A stretch of 64,000 bases of DNA from Thermothielavioides terrestris NRRL 8126 (GCF_000226115.1 NC_016462.1:2108001-2172000), one strand, 5' to 3'; positions 1 through 13,442 are shown, counted from the first letter of the stretch. A program made the numbers and translations. Notes: generated by a model not told the origin, from the sequence alone.

Positions 1-173
1 CAGGGCGCCTGGGTTGTTGTATGATATTATGCCCAAGGTATATAGATCTTGCATCTCACACCGATCACGAAGACGAACACTCGCGCTGGACGAATCCATT
101 TACCGCCCACCAAACCGGGTATATGTACATACTTGTTGACCATGCACAACCATCAGTCACTAACCCGCTCCGC

Positions 174-1825
174 TCACTCAATCAACCAGTCCTCCACCTC
201 CACCCCGACCCCTCTCCCCAACCCCCGAATCACCTCCCACCCAACATTAACCCTCCACTTCCCACCGCAATCCATCGGATCCCCCCCGCCGCCGACCCGC
301 ACGAGCAGGCGCAGGCTCGCCAGCGTGGCAATCGCCATCCCGACGTCCGCATCCCGCTGGCCCTTGCCGGCCGCTTCCTCCCCCGCAACACCGGAACCAC
401 CAGCAGGCACAGCAGCAGCAGCAGTAGTAGCAGCAGCAGCACGCGCCTCCCACTCGCCCCGCACGGCCGCGAAGATGGCCAGCATGCGCTCCAGCACGAA
501 GGCGTGCGCGCCGAGCAGCTTGCGCGCGATCTTGCGGTGCTTGCTGCGGCCGCGACCGCCGCCGGCCACACCGCCGCCCCCGCCCCCGCCGCGGCGGCGG
601 CGCTGCCGGTGGTAGTGCGTCGAGAAGAGGGTCACGTCGTGCCGGGTGGCGTTGTGCGAGGCGAGGTAGGCGGCGAGCAGGAGCAGGCGCGGAGTGGTGG
701 GCAGGAGGGTTGCTAGGTCGGCGCCGGCGCCGGCGCCAGCGCCGGTGGTTACAGGTTTTTTATGTTGGATGGTGGTGGGTTTCGTCGTCGTCGTGCTCGT
801 GGGGATGGCGAGCACGCCCGGGTCGAGGAGCCGCTCGTCCTGGAAGTGCAGGCGCGCGGCGACGAGGAGCTTGGAGAACTCGCGCGCGGAGTGGGTGCCG
901 GCGTGGATGGGCGCGGTGAAGCGCGGCCAGAGGGCGGCGCAGGCGTGGTGGAAGGAGGGGAGGGTGCGGGAGGCGGCGCGGGCCAGGGCGTCGTGGACGG
1001 CGGCGGCGAAGCGGGCCCAGAGATCGGCGGTGTCGGAGGCGGTGGTGTTGGGGAGTGCCGGGGGCGGATTGGCAGAAAGGATAGTGACGAACTCTGGTTT
1101 GGTATAAGCCGGAAAGTGGAGGTGGGGAACGGAAGCAGTCCGCAGGAAGGAGGGTGGCGGGGATGTCACGATGAAGACTGTGGTGAGGCAGGGGATCTGG
1201 AGCGCGTTGTTAGTTCAGTGAAGAGTGGGAATACGGGGGTGGAGAGGGGCCACTCACGATCTCGGATAGCCTGGCAAGGGCGGGCAGCAGCGTATGAGGC
1301 GCGTCCCGCTGGCGGTCGATGGCGTCGAAGACGAGCACAAAGCGGAAGCCGTCCGGGCGAGGGGTGTACTTGAGCATCTTCGACAGCTCGACGGCCAGCT
1401 GCGACACGGTCTCGCACCTTGGCGGAGCGGCATCCCACCCCAAGGCATCGGCGACCTTGCCGACGACGCTCTCGTACAGATGGCGGGCGGTGATGCATTC
1501 GGCCGAGTTGATGATGGCGTGTCTCAGGTTGAAACCGTCATCGTCGGTCAGGGCCGACAGTCTGCCCAGCAGTGCTGCCGTGATGGCACTCTTGCCTGTG
1601 GCTTCAGCGCCATAGATGACCAGATTGCGACAAGGCGCGGCGCCAGGCTGTTCCCTTGTTAATATTACACACAGTTTACTCGAAATCATGTATCGAGGAG
1701 CAGCAGAGCGGTCTCACCCAAATAAGCGTCGCTAAAGCTCGAATCTGCGTTTCCCGGCAGGGGAAGCTTTGGCTGAGGGTCGTCAAGATGAGCTCGTCGG
1801 GCAGCTGGAACAGGGAGCGGCTCAT
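174..1825 (-). CDS. ORC5: Origin recognition complex subunit 5
   Basis: ORC5 is an AAA+ subunit of the origin recognition complex, which marks replication origins in the nucleus and helps load the MCM helicase. I rebuild three exons, 1718-1825, 1258-1647 and 174-1196, giving about 506 residues. The start is the ATG at 1825 (MSRSLFQLPDEL). The splice joins keep phase and give LATLIW-PGAAPCRNLVIYG and LSEI-IPCLTTVF. Seen directly: Walker A GAEATGKS at residues 49-56 and a Walker B-like stretch LVFDAID near residue 140, then a long C-terminal half typical of ORC5. A CAG/TAG-rich microsatellite around 411-441 encodes an Ala/Thr run in the C-terminal part, a low-complexity insertion probably variable in length. 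The gene diverges from the zinc-cluster regulator at 2515. The family call is firm; the first intron's acceptor is less so. Confidence 0.88.
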
Positions 1826-2514
1826 GGTGGTTGCAAGTTGGCACCTTTGACTCTTTGGTGAACCACATGTACCGTAGATGGACAGGTCTCTCGACTCATC
1901 GGCCAATGAGACGGATGTCCGCAGCCTGAGGTGGTTTACGCAGTACCTGGTAGCTCGGGCACACAGATGTGGAAGTCGCGGTACGCGCATCTCGGTGCAA
2001 TTGGCGCGGCCGGCCACTGAGGGGATCCACTTTGGGCTTGCAGGGGCCGTAAGCACAAGGGAACGTTCACTCGCCGATTGGCCAGGTGAGGCAAGAGAGG
2101 ACCTTCACCACCTTTCTGGACTGGCTGGGTGTTGTGGCGCCTGCGAGCTTCGCCAGCCAGTTTGGTTCCATTCCAGGTTACCAAACTAATCCGTGCATCC
2201 GTACTGTACATACGCTCCAAGGCGTTCAGGATACATTACATTATTCGGCGAGAATCGTCAGCTCTGTCATTCAGCCCCCTCCGTGGATTTCTGCGGCCAT
2301 GCATCTAGCTCCTCGCTAGCGGCGCTGTGCTGGGACTGACGAATAAAAAATATAAAATCAGTAAACGCCATCTACCTTACAAAAACTTTGACTACAGAGG
2401 AGCAGAGGGCGATCGAGCTTCGCTCGCTGGTGTCGCCTGTCGCCTGGCAGAGCGCTGCCAAGCCTTTTCGGTCTTCGGTGTTTGATCCGCTCGGCCCGGC
2501 CCGGCGTCTTCACC
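1826..2514. promoter_or_regulatory. Divergent intergenic region, ORC5 / zinc-cluster regulator
   Basis: This 689-bp spacer must hold both promoters. An AT-rich TATA-like stretch (ataaaaaatataaaatcag) lies at 2342-2360, about 155 bp upstream of the regulator's ATG. Short open frames here look like chance. No repeat or RNA gene is visible. Confidence 0.4.
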
Positions 2515-4020
2515 ATGCTCCGCGCCGGCCCGGAGTCATCGCCGGAGGCAGATGGACAGACCTCCGCCCTCGAGCCGTCGACATCCGTTGCGGCCCAACC
2601 CATCATGGTTGAGGATCTGAGCGTCTCCGTCGCCGCTGCGACGGCCAAAAAACCGTACCATGCCAAACGCCCGCACCGCAAGTCCAGGACAGGATGCCGC
2701 AACTGCAAGGCCCGCAAAGTCAAGTGCGACGAGGCCCGTCCCGTGTGCGGTGCCTGCGCCGCCCGGGACGAGAAGTGCCTCTATGTTGCTGCACCGAAGC
2801 ACAACCCATCACCCTCGTCGTCCTCGCCCGGCCAGCAGTCAGCCTCCAGCCTCGCCCTCGCGGACACGGCCGTCACCCATCCACACCCGCACCCGCAACC
2901 TCTGTTCATCGCTGGCGGCCACGACGAGCTTGACATGCGGCTGCTCTGGTTCTACACCGCGGCCACCTATGCCTCCTTTTCTACCGGCAAGCTGAAGGAG
3001 CGCAGCGTCGACGTCATCCTCAAGGTCAATGTCGTGAAGCATGCCTTTGCCAACCCTTTCCTGATGAACTGCGTGCTGGCTCTCTCTGCGATGCACATCA
3101 ACCACCTCGGACTGCGCAACATTGGCGTCACTCGCCAGCATGAGATTCGCTACCGAGCCAGGGCCTTCGAGACCTGCCGGAAGGCCGTCCAGGCCGCCGA
3201 TCCCGCCACCTATCAGGCCCTGCTTGCCTCCTCCCTCCTGCTCTGCGGCCTGGCGACCCACGTGTTTCGCGGCGAGGACGCCCGGCCGCTGGCTGTGCTG
3301 GACTGGATGCTCCTCTGGAAAGGGATCGGCAGCATCATCGAGATCGTCCAGTCGTCGATGTGTTCCGGGGTCGGACCACTGTTCTACCGTTCCGGGGTCG
3401 GACCACTATTCTCCCGGCCCAAGGTAGATCTGGCTGCGTCCGCCAGGTGCCTCCCCAGCTACCTTCTGTTCATGATTGACTCCATCAAACCCGGCGAGCC
3501 CGAGTTCCCGCTCGTCCAGAGCTATTACAAGGCCCTGCAATTCCTCGGCTCCCTCTACCTGGAGCTCAACAACGGCTTTAGCCAGTTGCTGCGGTTGCGC
3601 ATCGTAACCCTCATCACCTTCCTCCCCCCCAAGTTCATCGAGGCCGCCCGGGAAAGGCGGCCGCGTGCTCTTGTCATCGTGGCCCATTATCTTGTCTTCG
3701 CGAAACTCGCCGCCAAGACGTGCTGGTGGCTGGACGGCATCAGCGAGCACGAGATCCCGAACATACACGCCTTTCTCGGGCCCGAATGGCACTCTTTGCT
3801 GCGGGTGCCCATGGCGGCGCTGCTGCTGGCCAACGACAGGGATATCGCCCGGCTGCTGCTCGACGACCCTACCTGGGACCGGCCCACGAATATGGAAGAC
3901 GAGCCGATGACGTCTGCGTCCGAGACGGAGCTTTCCATTCGCGCGGCCATGGCGGACGGAGAGACCGCCGAGGAGGTGGTGGCTTACCGCAAGAAGGAGT
4001 TTGAGTCTGGCGTCTCCTGA
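2515..4020 (+). CDS. Zn2Cys6 fungal transcription factor
   Basis: A fungal zinc-cluster regulator of about 501 residues on one exon. The DNA-binding domain is explicit: Cys61, Cys64, Cys71, Cys78, Cys81 and Cys88 form CX2CX6CX6CX2CX6C, preceded by a basic stretch (KRPHRKSRTG). A Ser/Pro linker follows, then a helical middle region (MRLLWFYTAATYASFSTGKL onward) like that of the Upc2/sterol-regulator-like group of zinc-cluster proteins. The target pathway cannot be read from the sequence. I chose the ATG at 2515; the next in-frame Met is residue 31 (ATG at 2605). Near residues 284-301 the segment SGVGPLF occurs twice in tandem, from a 27-bp in-frame duplication at about 3363-3416. No biosynthetic genes lie nearby. 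Confidence 0.85.
   Translation: MLRAGPESSPEADGQTSALEPSTSVAAQPIMVEDLSVSVAAATAKKPYHAKRPHRKSRTGCRNCKARKVKCDEARPVCGACAARDEKCLYVAAPKHNPSPSSSSPGQQSASSLALADTAVTHPHPHPQPLFIAGGHDELDMRLLWFYTAATYASFSTGKLKERSVDVILKVNVVKHAFANPFLMNCVLALSAMHINHLGLRNIGVTRQHEIRYRARAFETCRKAVQAADPATYQALLASSLLLCGLATHVFRGEDARPLAVLDWMLLWKGIGSIIEIVQSSMCSGVGPLFYRSGVGPLFSRPKVDLAASARCLPSYLLFMIDSIKPGEPEFPLVQSYYKALQFLGSLYLELNNGFSQLLRLRIVTLITFLPPKFIEAARERRPRALVIVAHYLVFAKLAAKTCWWLDGISEHEIPNIHAFLGPEWHSLLRVPMAALLLANDRDIARLLLDDPTWDRPTNMEDEPMTSASETELSIRAAMADGETAEEVVAYRKKEFESGVS
3363..3416 (+). repeat. In-frame 27-bp tandem duplication in the zinc-cluster gene
   Basis: Two near-identical copies of a 27-bp unit, each containing ttccggggtcggaccact, lie head to tail. 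They keep the reading frame and give SGVGPLFYR followed by SGVGPLFSR. A few third-unit differences show the duplication is not brand new. Confidence 0.8.
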
Positions 4021-4145
4021 CGGCCGCTGGGGTATATCTTTCTACATCTGAAGGGGCTTACAGACTTGTACGATATCTTCTGTCTCCGCTCGGAAGTGTC
4101 TGACTTTTTCCAAGTCACTTCCAGCCCAGACGCAGACTCACGACC

Positions 4146-4250
4146 GAGACGACTTTTTTTTTTCTGTTTTTCTTTTTCTTTTTCTTTTTCCTTTCCTTTT
4201 CTTCTTCTTCTTCTTTTTTCTTTTTCTTTTTCTTTTCTTTTTTGGTGTGT
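4146..4250. repeat. Polypyrimidine (T/CTTT) tract
   Basis: About 100 bases of almost pure T and C, with runs of ttttctttttc and cttcttcttc, lying 125 bp past the stop codon of the zinc-cluster gene. Confidence 0.9.
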
Positions 4251-4851
4251 TTTGGTTTGTTTTGTTTTTGTAGCACGAGATACCTTGAGCCTTTAGACAA
4301 AGAGACAATTTCCACATGCAACATATGACACAACACCACCCTCACCCGGGTTCTGCCCTGGCGCATTCCTCACCGTCCCAAACTCAAAACAAATTCCCAC
4401 TTGCCGTTAGGTACGCCAGCGCGCTGGGGTAACTTAAGTTACCGTCCGATGAGATCTCTCCCACTCACCTGCTTCCTGCAACTGAGCAAGCTCCCACCAG
4501 CGCCGTACAGCCGGAAACTCAGCAGGTCCATATCCCCCAAGCCATGCATGTATGGCATGGCCTTGAAGACGAGACAATCCCTTCAGAATGGTCACGCTTG
4601 GTGTGCCTCACACCTCGGCATCAGCATAAACCAGCACCATCAGATGCCCTCACGTTTCTTCTTCCCACAGGGCGGAACCCAAACCCAATGCCGACCCTCC
4701 CTTCCTCCCTCCTTGCTTGGGCCTCGGCAAGCCTGTTCACAAGCCGCCGGACCGACCAACTAGCAGACCGTACTTTTTTCAGTCGCAACTTCCCTGAACT
4801 TAACGCCCGTCCACCGTTGTTTATACATCCATCGCTCCCCGAAACATACAA

Positions 4852-5190
4852 CCCCCCCCCCCCCCCAAAAAAAAAAAAAAAAAGGAAAAAAGAAAAAAGG
4901 AAAAAAAAAAAGAAAAGAAAGAAAAGAAAACAAAAAAAAGAAAGAAAAAGAAGAAGAGGGGAAGGAAAAGGAAGAGGAGGAAGAAAAAGAAAAAGAGGAA
5001 GAGGAAGAGGAAGAGGAAGAGGAAGAGGAAGAGGAAGAGGAAGAGGAAGAGGAAGAGGAAGAGGAAGAGGAAGAGGAAGAGGAAGAGGAAGAGGAAGAGG
5101 CAGAGGCAAAAGAAGAGGAAGAGGAAAAAGAAGAGGAAGAGGAAAAAGAAGAGGAAGAAGAAGAAGAGGCAGGAGAAACAGAAGAAGCAG
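4852..5190. repeat. Compound microsatellite: poly-C, poly-A, (GGAAGA)n
   Basis: About 15 C and about 17 A are followed by A/G-only sequence that becomes a regular GGAAGA hexamer array of about 18 units at 4994-5101, then degenerates into GAAGAA. From 4867 on, one strand is almost entirely purine for over 300 bases. Such tracts can form triplex DNA and are prone to length change. Confidence 0.92.
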
Positions 5191-5633
5191 AGGGGCTATG
5201 GGAGACTGGTATATGGTTTAGCGCACAAGGCTGCGTGGGTTGCCTTTCATCGCCAGAGTCTTATGAGAATGGTAATTCTTTATATGCCCGGTGGTCACTC
5301 TGCAGTGCTAGCGGCTGGTTCCAGTCCGGGAAGCACGGGAAGTACCGTCTCATACTATGAGCACCGCCGCTCACAACCAGGCGACGACGACAGAACAGGC
5401 TCGACTGATGGCCGGGCCAGCAGCCCAGGCAGAAGACCGCATACAAGCAACCAAGCCACATCAGGCCGGGTCAGACAGAGAAACTGGATTTGATACACAG
5501 CTCACAAAGGAAAGCCTGACTGAGCTAGAGGGAACTCCCCGGAAACCGTTTCGCTTCTATACACAAACACAGGTTGCCGATTCCTTCCCGATTTTACAGA
5601 CGCACCGGCCCCCGCCTTCCACGTGCGCTCCGA

Positions 5634-7858
<2,225 letters not shown>

Positions 7859-9306
7859 CGTGACGATGATTAAGGGCGGACTTTTGGGACGGTGGATGAC
7901 AGTGAGGAAAGATGGGCTTCGGGGGAGGAAGAAAACGGGTTCGAAAATCTCTCGACCAGCCTTCCGGCTAGGAGCTGCGGAGCTCCAGTTTCAACACGTG
8001 ACTTCCTGCTTCGGGAAACTGTGGGCCGCCCCGCCCACCTATTTTCGTGAGAACACGGAACACCTCGCAGTTCCTTCGCTCTTTCTCAAGCTTCACCATA
8101 GCATTTTGCCGCGATTCTTCGCTGGCCAACACTCTATAGGTGGAGTTGAGCTCTCCAGCTAGAACTCTTCTTTTGCTATCCACTAGCCAATCCGCGTGAA
8201 CTTCATCGTAAAGTGCTATGGTTTATAGCTTTATTGTGTGTTATAACCTTTCCTATATAAACAACTGGATCCCACGTTCCTCAACCGAGCTCTTACCGTG
8301 TAACTATGGAATACATACCTAGAAGTGCTCTCCCTCCTTCAAGCATCACCGTTTCGCCTTCTCTAGTCATCCTTCTACCTTTCCTGTGATTCACATTCTC
8401 TTGGCATTTCCGCATCATAGCCTAGGGCCACCCACCCGGGCTCCTCGAACTGGGAAACACTGAAGAGGATGATATAGGACGGTAATGGCTAGAATAAAGT
8501 CTACTATGACATTGACCCTTGCTGTTCAATGTGAGGACGAGGACAAGGACAAGGAACCTGCGCTAAGGCCTATATTTTTTTTCCTTTTCTTCTTTTCTTC
8601 TTTTCTTCTTTTCTTCTTTTCTTCTTTTCTTCTTTTCTTCTTTTCTTCTTTTCTTTCTTTTCTTCTTTCGTTTCTTTTTTTTTCTCTTTTTCCTTTCCTT
8701 TCCTTTCTCCTTTCCTTTCTCCTTTCCTTTCTCCTTTCCTTTCTCCTTTCCTTTCTCCTTTCCTTTCTCCTTTCCTTTCTCCTTCTTTCTTTCTTCCTTT
8801 TTTTTTCTTTTAAAGAAAAAGGAGTTAGTTTCCTTAGAGTGGCTTGAACAAGAGCTCTTGAGTTACTGGGATAGAACTTTGCGGGAGTTCTGAATATAAA
8901 GCTGGCCTTGGCAAGAACTGCCACTGCTGGCGAGGAGATACTGAAACCCGTGCTGACCCCCTATGTATCCGTATTGCGTTATATACACGAGGAGCGAGGC
9001 TGCAAGGAAGCCTGGAGAGAGGGAAAGCTTTCCTATCCACCAGCTAACTTTCCTTCCAGATCTATTTCATCTGGCAAAGCCACAGCAGTCAGCGAAGTGG
9101 TCTTCCAGCCTCCCTACCTATCTACAACTTGGCTAAATCATGTGGCATCTCATGCAACTTTCGATCCCGTCGCTTCACTGACATCCGAGGCTCAGCAGTG
9201 CACAGCGGAGGAGCACCCTCTTCTTATCCCCGCCGCCTTTTAGCCCGTGCCCGCAACTGAATACAATGCCCTCCTACCTCCGGGCGCCATCTCCCAGCCG
9301 AGAGTA
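7859..9306. promoter_or_regulatory. ATP2 upstream region and branching-enzyme 3' flank
   Basis: This 1.45-kb spacer holds the promoter of ATP2 (minus strand) and the 3' flank of the branching enzyme. A CCAAT pentamer at 8187-8191 could be a HAP-complex site, which is usual for respiratory genes; that is inference from one short motif. A 240-bp polypyrimidine tract lies at 8573-8812. No gene is supported here. Confidence 0.4.
8573..8812. repeat. Polypyrimidine tract with TTTTCTTC and CTTTCTCCTTTC arrays
   Basis: Almost pure C/T on the plus strand. An octamer ttttcttc array (8585-8665) is followed by a decamer-like cctttctcctt array (8692-8790). Open frames across it encode only Phe/Leu/Ser or Arg/Lys/Glu repeats. 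Confidence 0.92.
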
Positions 9307-11880
9307 TTACTTCTGGGATATTGTCGACTCGGGCGCCAGAACCTAGACCAGAGTCAGATAGAGAACCCAACACACCACGATCCACTGGGTGAGAAAATAC
9401 CAGAGCAGTCCTGCACGGAATGTAAACATGGGTGCAATTCTTCCTGCCGTTCCACTCGAGCGGCTGCGTGAAGAAGCGGGTGCTCTGGTCGAGGCGGCAG
9501 AAGCCGCCGTGCTCCTTGGCATCCGTGTCGAGCACGATGCGGTAGGTGCCGGGGGCCTCGATGCCGATGCGGTAGTCGGTGAAGCTCTGGGTCGGGTGGA
9601 AGTTGAAGACGAATACGACGCCGGCGCGCTCGAAGACGATGACCTTGTCGGCCTCGTGCTTGAGCGAGATGTAGGCCTGCGGCGCGTGCAGCCAGCCGTA
9701 CTTGTCCTCGCAGAGGTTCATGGAGCGGTCGAAGTTGTTGAGGAACTGGTACCGCAGCAGGTGGTCCTCGGTCAGGTTCAGCTGCCGCCGCGCGTACCAG
9801 AACGAGTTCTGGTTGCCCTCGCGCGGGAAGTCGAGCCACTCTGGGTGCCCGAACTCGTTGCCCTCGAAGTTGAGCCAGCCTTCGCCGGCCAGGCCGTGCG
9901 TCAGCAGCCGGATCATCTTGTGCAGCGCCATGCCCCGGTCGATAACCGGAGTGAGCGGCCCGAGGACCGACATGTTGGTGTACAGCTCGGCGTCGCAGAG
10001 GTGCATCATGAGCGTCTTGTCTCCAACCAGGCTGCAGGCAAGTTAGCTGCAAGATGGCACGAGAACAGAGCGAAGGAGAAGCTTACGCCTGGTCGTGGCT
10101 CTCGGCATAGGCAATCGTCTTCTCCCCGTGGCGGCGGTTTGTCAGAGTCCAGCAAATGTTGCCAATGTCCCAGTCCTCATCCTTCTTCTCCTTGAGGATC
10201 TTGATCCACATGTCCGGGATGGCCATGGCAAGCCTATAGTCAAACCCAACGCCTCCCAGAGAGAGCGGCAGGCATAGTGCTGGCATGCCCGACACGTCCT
10301 CGGCAACGGTGATGACCTCCGGATACAGCGTATGGAGCATCTCGTTGGCCAGCATGAGATAGACGACGGCATCTTCGTCAACGCTGGGCCCGAAGTACTC
10401 GTGGTAGCTGCCAGAGAAGCCGCTGTGAGTCCTTGTCAGCATATTGCATCAAGAATGGCTGGCTCAGGCAGGAACTGGAACTGGAGACAAACGCACGTTC
10501 CGATGCCGTGATGCAGATAGAGCATGCTAGTCACGCCGTCGAACCGGAAGCCGTCAAAGCGGTACTCGTCCATCCAGAAGCGCAGGTTGCTGAGCAGGAA
10601 GCGCAGGACCTCGTGGTGGCCATAGTTGAAGAGCCTGCTGTCCCAGAGCTCGTGCCGGCCCCGGCCGCCCTCGTGGAAGTACTGATGGTCTGTGCCATCG
10701 AACTGGTTCAGCCCGTCCAGCACGTTCTTGGACGCATGGCTGTGCACGACGTCGAGTAGCACCACCAAGCCCAGGCTGTGCGCCACATCGACTAGCTCCT
10801 TCAGGTCCTCGGGCTCGCCGTACCGGCTGCTGGCGGCGAAGAAGTTGTTGACCTGGTAGCCGAAGCTGGCGTAGTAGGCGTGTTCCATGATGGCCATGAG
10901 CTGGATGGCGTTGTAACCCAGGTTCTTAATGCGTGGAAGCATGTTCTTGGTGAACTCCTTGTAGGTGGTGACACGCAGCTCGGGCGACGAGATGCCGACG
11001 TGGGCCTCGTAGATGCGCAGGCTGGCGGGCTTCTTGGGCCGCTCGTGCTTGAAGGAGTACCTGGATTCCGCGGGGGGGTTCCAGAAGCGGGCATCGTACG
11101 CAGGCGAGATGGAGAGGTCCTGCGTGGCGTACTTGATCCAAGCGGGCAGCCTGTCGACCCATTCTGCCGTTGGGAGCTCGAGGGATATCTAGGACTGTCA
11201 GGCCGGGGTGCTTTCATATGCGAGCGATCTTCCAGCGGGCGCATACCTTGATTTTGGAGTTGTGCGGTATCGCGGGCTTGCCGTCAGCGGCGGGCGGGAT
11301 TGTAATCTCGAAGACACCGAACTCATTCTTCTTCATAGGATGGGCTTTCCTATCCCACTTGTCTAAGATGCGAGAGGCGCGGTGAGAACCTGCTGTCCCT
11401 GAGATACGGGGCACGGCCGAGCGAACTCACTGAAGTCGCCGATCAGAGAAGCTCGGACAGCATTAGGCGCCCATTCCCTGTACACAATGGTACCGTCGCC
11501 TTTCACTCGCAGGCCGAAGATATCCGTCCCCTGAAACTGATCAGCTTGAGCCCCTGAAAGTAGTCCGAATCAGCTGGCGCACCTTGCTGAACTTGTCCAG
11601 GCCGCCTTCGGTCTCGTTAAGCCGCTTGATCCATTCCTGAGCCTTGGCGTAGCGTCGCTTCAGCGAGTCCTGGAAAGGCGAGAGCCAAGGGTCAAGCTTC
11701 AAGACTCCTGTAATCCGTATCCAGCTGGGTCAGTGACCCGCACCCGCACCAGCACCAGCACCCCAGAGACGGAGATAATGCGAGGAGTGACACACCGGTG
11801 CCATCCTTGGGGATATCGTCTCCGGCCACTTTTCCCCCGCCCACCAGCGTGTTTGACGAGTTCACCGCAATGGGATCCAT
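9307..11880 (-). CDS. GLC3: 1,4-alpha-glucan branching enzyme (glycogen branching)
   Basis: This GH13 enzyme makes alpha-1,6 branches in cytosolic glycogen. I rebuild eight exons: 11796-11880, 11583-11707, 11431-11530, 11247-11362, 10497-11188, 10087-10422, 9401-10031 and 9307-9342, for 706 residues. An N-terminal CBM48-like region ([22 protein letters not shown]) precedes the catalytic barrel. The triad is visible: Asp359 in FRFDGV, Glu414 in VAEDVS and Asp483 in ESHDQ. The C-terminus needs a last 58-nt intron: without it the frame runs into unrelated sequence, with it the end reads [15 protein letters not shown], normal for the family. The start is ATG 11880 (MDPIAVNSS); an in-frame ATG 48 nt upstream is also possible. 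Confidence 0.95.
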
Positions 11881-13442
11881 CTTTGCTGCGCCCTGTGTAT
11901 CCGGCTCTCGGAGGCTCCAAAGGTGCAATTCCCGCTCCTATGGATGCTCTGATCAAGGTCCTGGTACGGAGGCACACCCAGATGTTTCACCTGCCACTGG
12001 GACAAGGAATGTGAGTCCAATGTGGCCGTTAGAGGCGGCGTCTCGAGAATGAACAAATTGACCGTCGCGCTCGCTGGAGTCGCGCCTGGAGCTAGGTAAA
12101 TGCGTACTAAACAACGCGCGAGCTCGTCGGTGAGCTTGGAGCTTTGGGTGGCCGGTCCAGGAGAGCAGTGGGATGTCTTGTAACGAATGCGCAAACGCAA
12201 GATTACATCATGTCTCCCGTTCTTAGGCCCCTTGTCCCCTCCCCAATCCAACCAAAACACTTCACCCCTACCTCGGTAGCCTAAGGAGCTGGAGCTTTAC
12301 CTAGTGGCTACCAGTTGCCTTGGCCCCCTGTGCCGCCTCAATTCCACTTGGCAAGGCCGACTTCGTGCGCCAATCTCAAATGCTGCTGCACCGCCTTATC
12401 GCAGGTGGGAGTGTGATAACTAGGTACCTTACACTAAAGCAGTGAATGTGAATGTGAGGCAGATGCCGCTCGCATTCCGCGGCGAGAGGTGGGGCTTTCA
12501 GGACCTACCCGTATCCATACGTCTATACAGTGCCCCCCTGGTTTGTTTGTTAGTTTGGTACTTACGGTGGGCCACAACAAGGGTTTGAAAGCCAATCAAC
12601 AATGGAGTACAAAAACTGTACAGTACTTAATCTTCCATAGAAAAACAGAAGCGAAACAGGTCACTCTCAGTACCCCGTGTACCCCCCCGATTCTCAATCA
12701 CCTGCGCCAGCCGCCTTGGCATAGAATGAACCCGACCAACCGCAACAGATAGTCAGAGGGCACTGCATTCCACACCTACAAAATAGCTTCCTTCAATGCC
12801 TCGCCGGTTGGCCGGGTAGGATAGTTGCGTTCGATCCACCGCTTCATTCAAATGGCTGATTGGCTGATTTGGCTGCCCTGGCCGATTTTGAAGGATTTGA
12901 TGGTTTTGATGATGGTGATGCTTTTTTGATGGTTTGGTGGAATGCAGTGCCAGACCTGGGAGCTAGGAACCGAACCGGTGGGTAAAACTGCCGATTTTTG
13001 GTTGGCTGCAGGGCCCTGTCAAAAAGTGGGGCGAAGAACCAAACTAACAAACAAACCAGGGTTGTACTGTACTATCCCACTGCAGTGATCGGACCCGAGC
13101 TAAGGAACTACCTTACCTTCCGTACAGTGGGTCATCAGGGAGGGTAGCTGCGGCAAGTGGAGGCTTAGGTAGTTAACGCTCCTTCCATTCCAGTGGCCAG
13201 CGTTCCCCGCAGTGCCCATGATGCTTCCCCGTTTGCGCAATCGCCATCCAACGGGCTTGGCTCCTGCTTGACCAGGCATGGGGCTGCTCCGTCATCCCCC
13301 CGCCTCTGGGCCTCCGTCCACGAAGTCAAGACAAGTTTTCCCAAAAAGCAGGCCTTGAGACTTGGGCTGCAATTTATCTTCCATTTGTGTAGAAAGCCCG
13401 CCGTCCAGCCCAGAGCATGACCGCCGGCCAAGTACCAGTACG
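11881..13442. promoter_or_regulatory. Divergent spacer, branching enzyme / ClpX, with a transposon insertion
   Basis: A 1.56-kb region between two divergent starts. The central third is a TIR element (12528-13069). The remaining unique sequence must contain both promoters. No further gene was found. Confidence 0.5.
12528..13069. mobile_element. TIR element family A, copy 1 (non-autonomous, MITE-like)
   Basis: A 542-bp element with inverted ends. The left end begins CAGTGCCCCCCTGG and continues tttgtttgttagtttggt; the right end is the inverse, accaaactaacaaacaaa then ccagggttgtactg. It is bounded by TA on both sides (12526-12527, 13070-13071). The CAGT...ACTG termini and TA duplication fit the Tc1/mariner (pogo/Fot1-like) superfamily. 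It has no transposase frame. A second copy lies at 48789-49319. Confidence 0.82.

Larger units (their letters stand above)
4021..5633. other. Convergent spacer between zinc-cluster gene and ATP2
   Basis: This 1.6-kb spacer holds the 3' ends of two convergent genes. It contains a TC-rich tract at 4146-4250 and a long C-A-GGAAGA tract at 4852-5190. Open frames through it, including a Lys/Arg-Gly repeat frame on the plus strand, come from the microsatellite and not from a gene. No RNA gene was seen. Confidence 0.6.

Noticed and set aside
2515..4020. A biosynthetic gene cluster around the zinc-cluster regulator
   Set aside because: Neighbours are ORC5 and ATP2; there is no synthase, P450, transporter or oxidoreductase nearby.
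4544..5221. Arg/Gly/Lys-repeat protein
   Set aside because: It is only translation of the A/G microsatellite; other frames are equally open.
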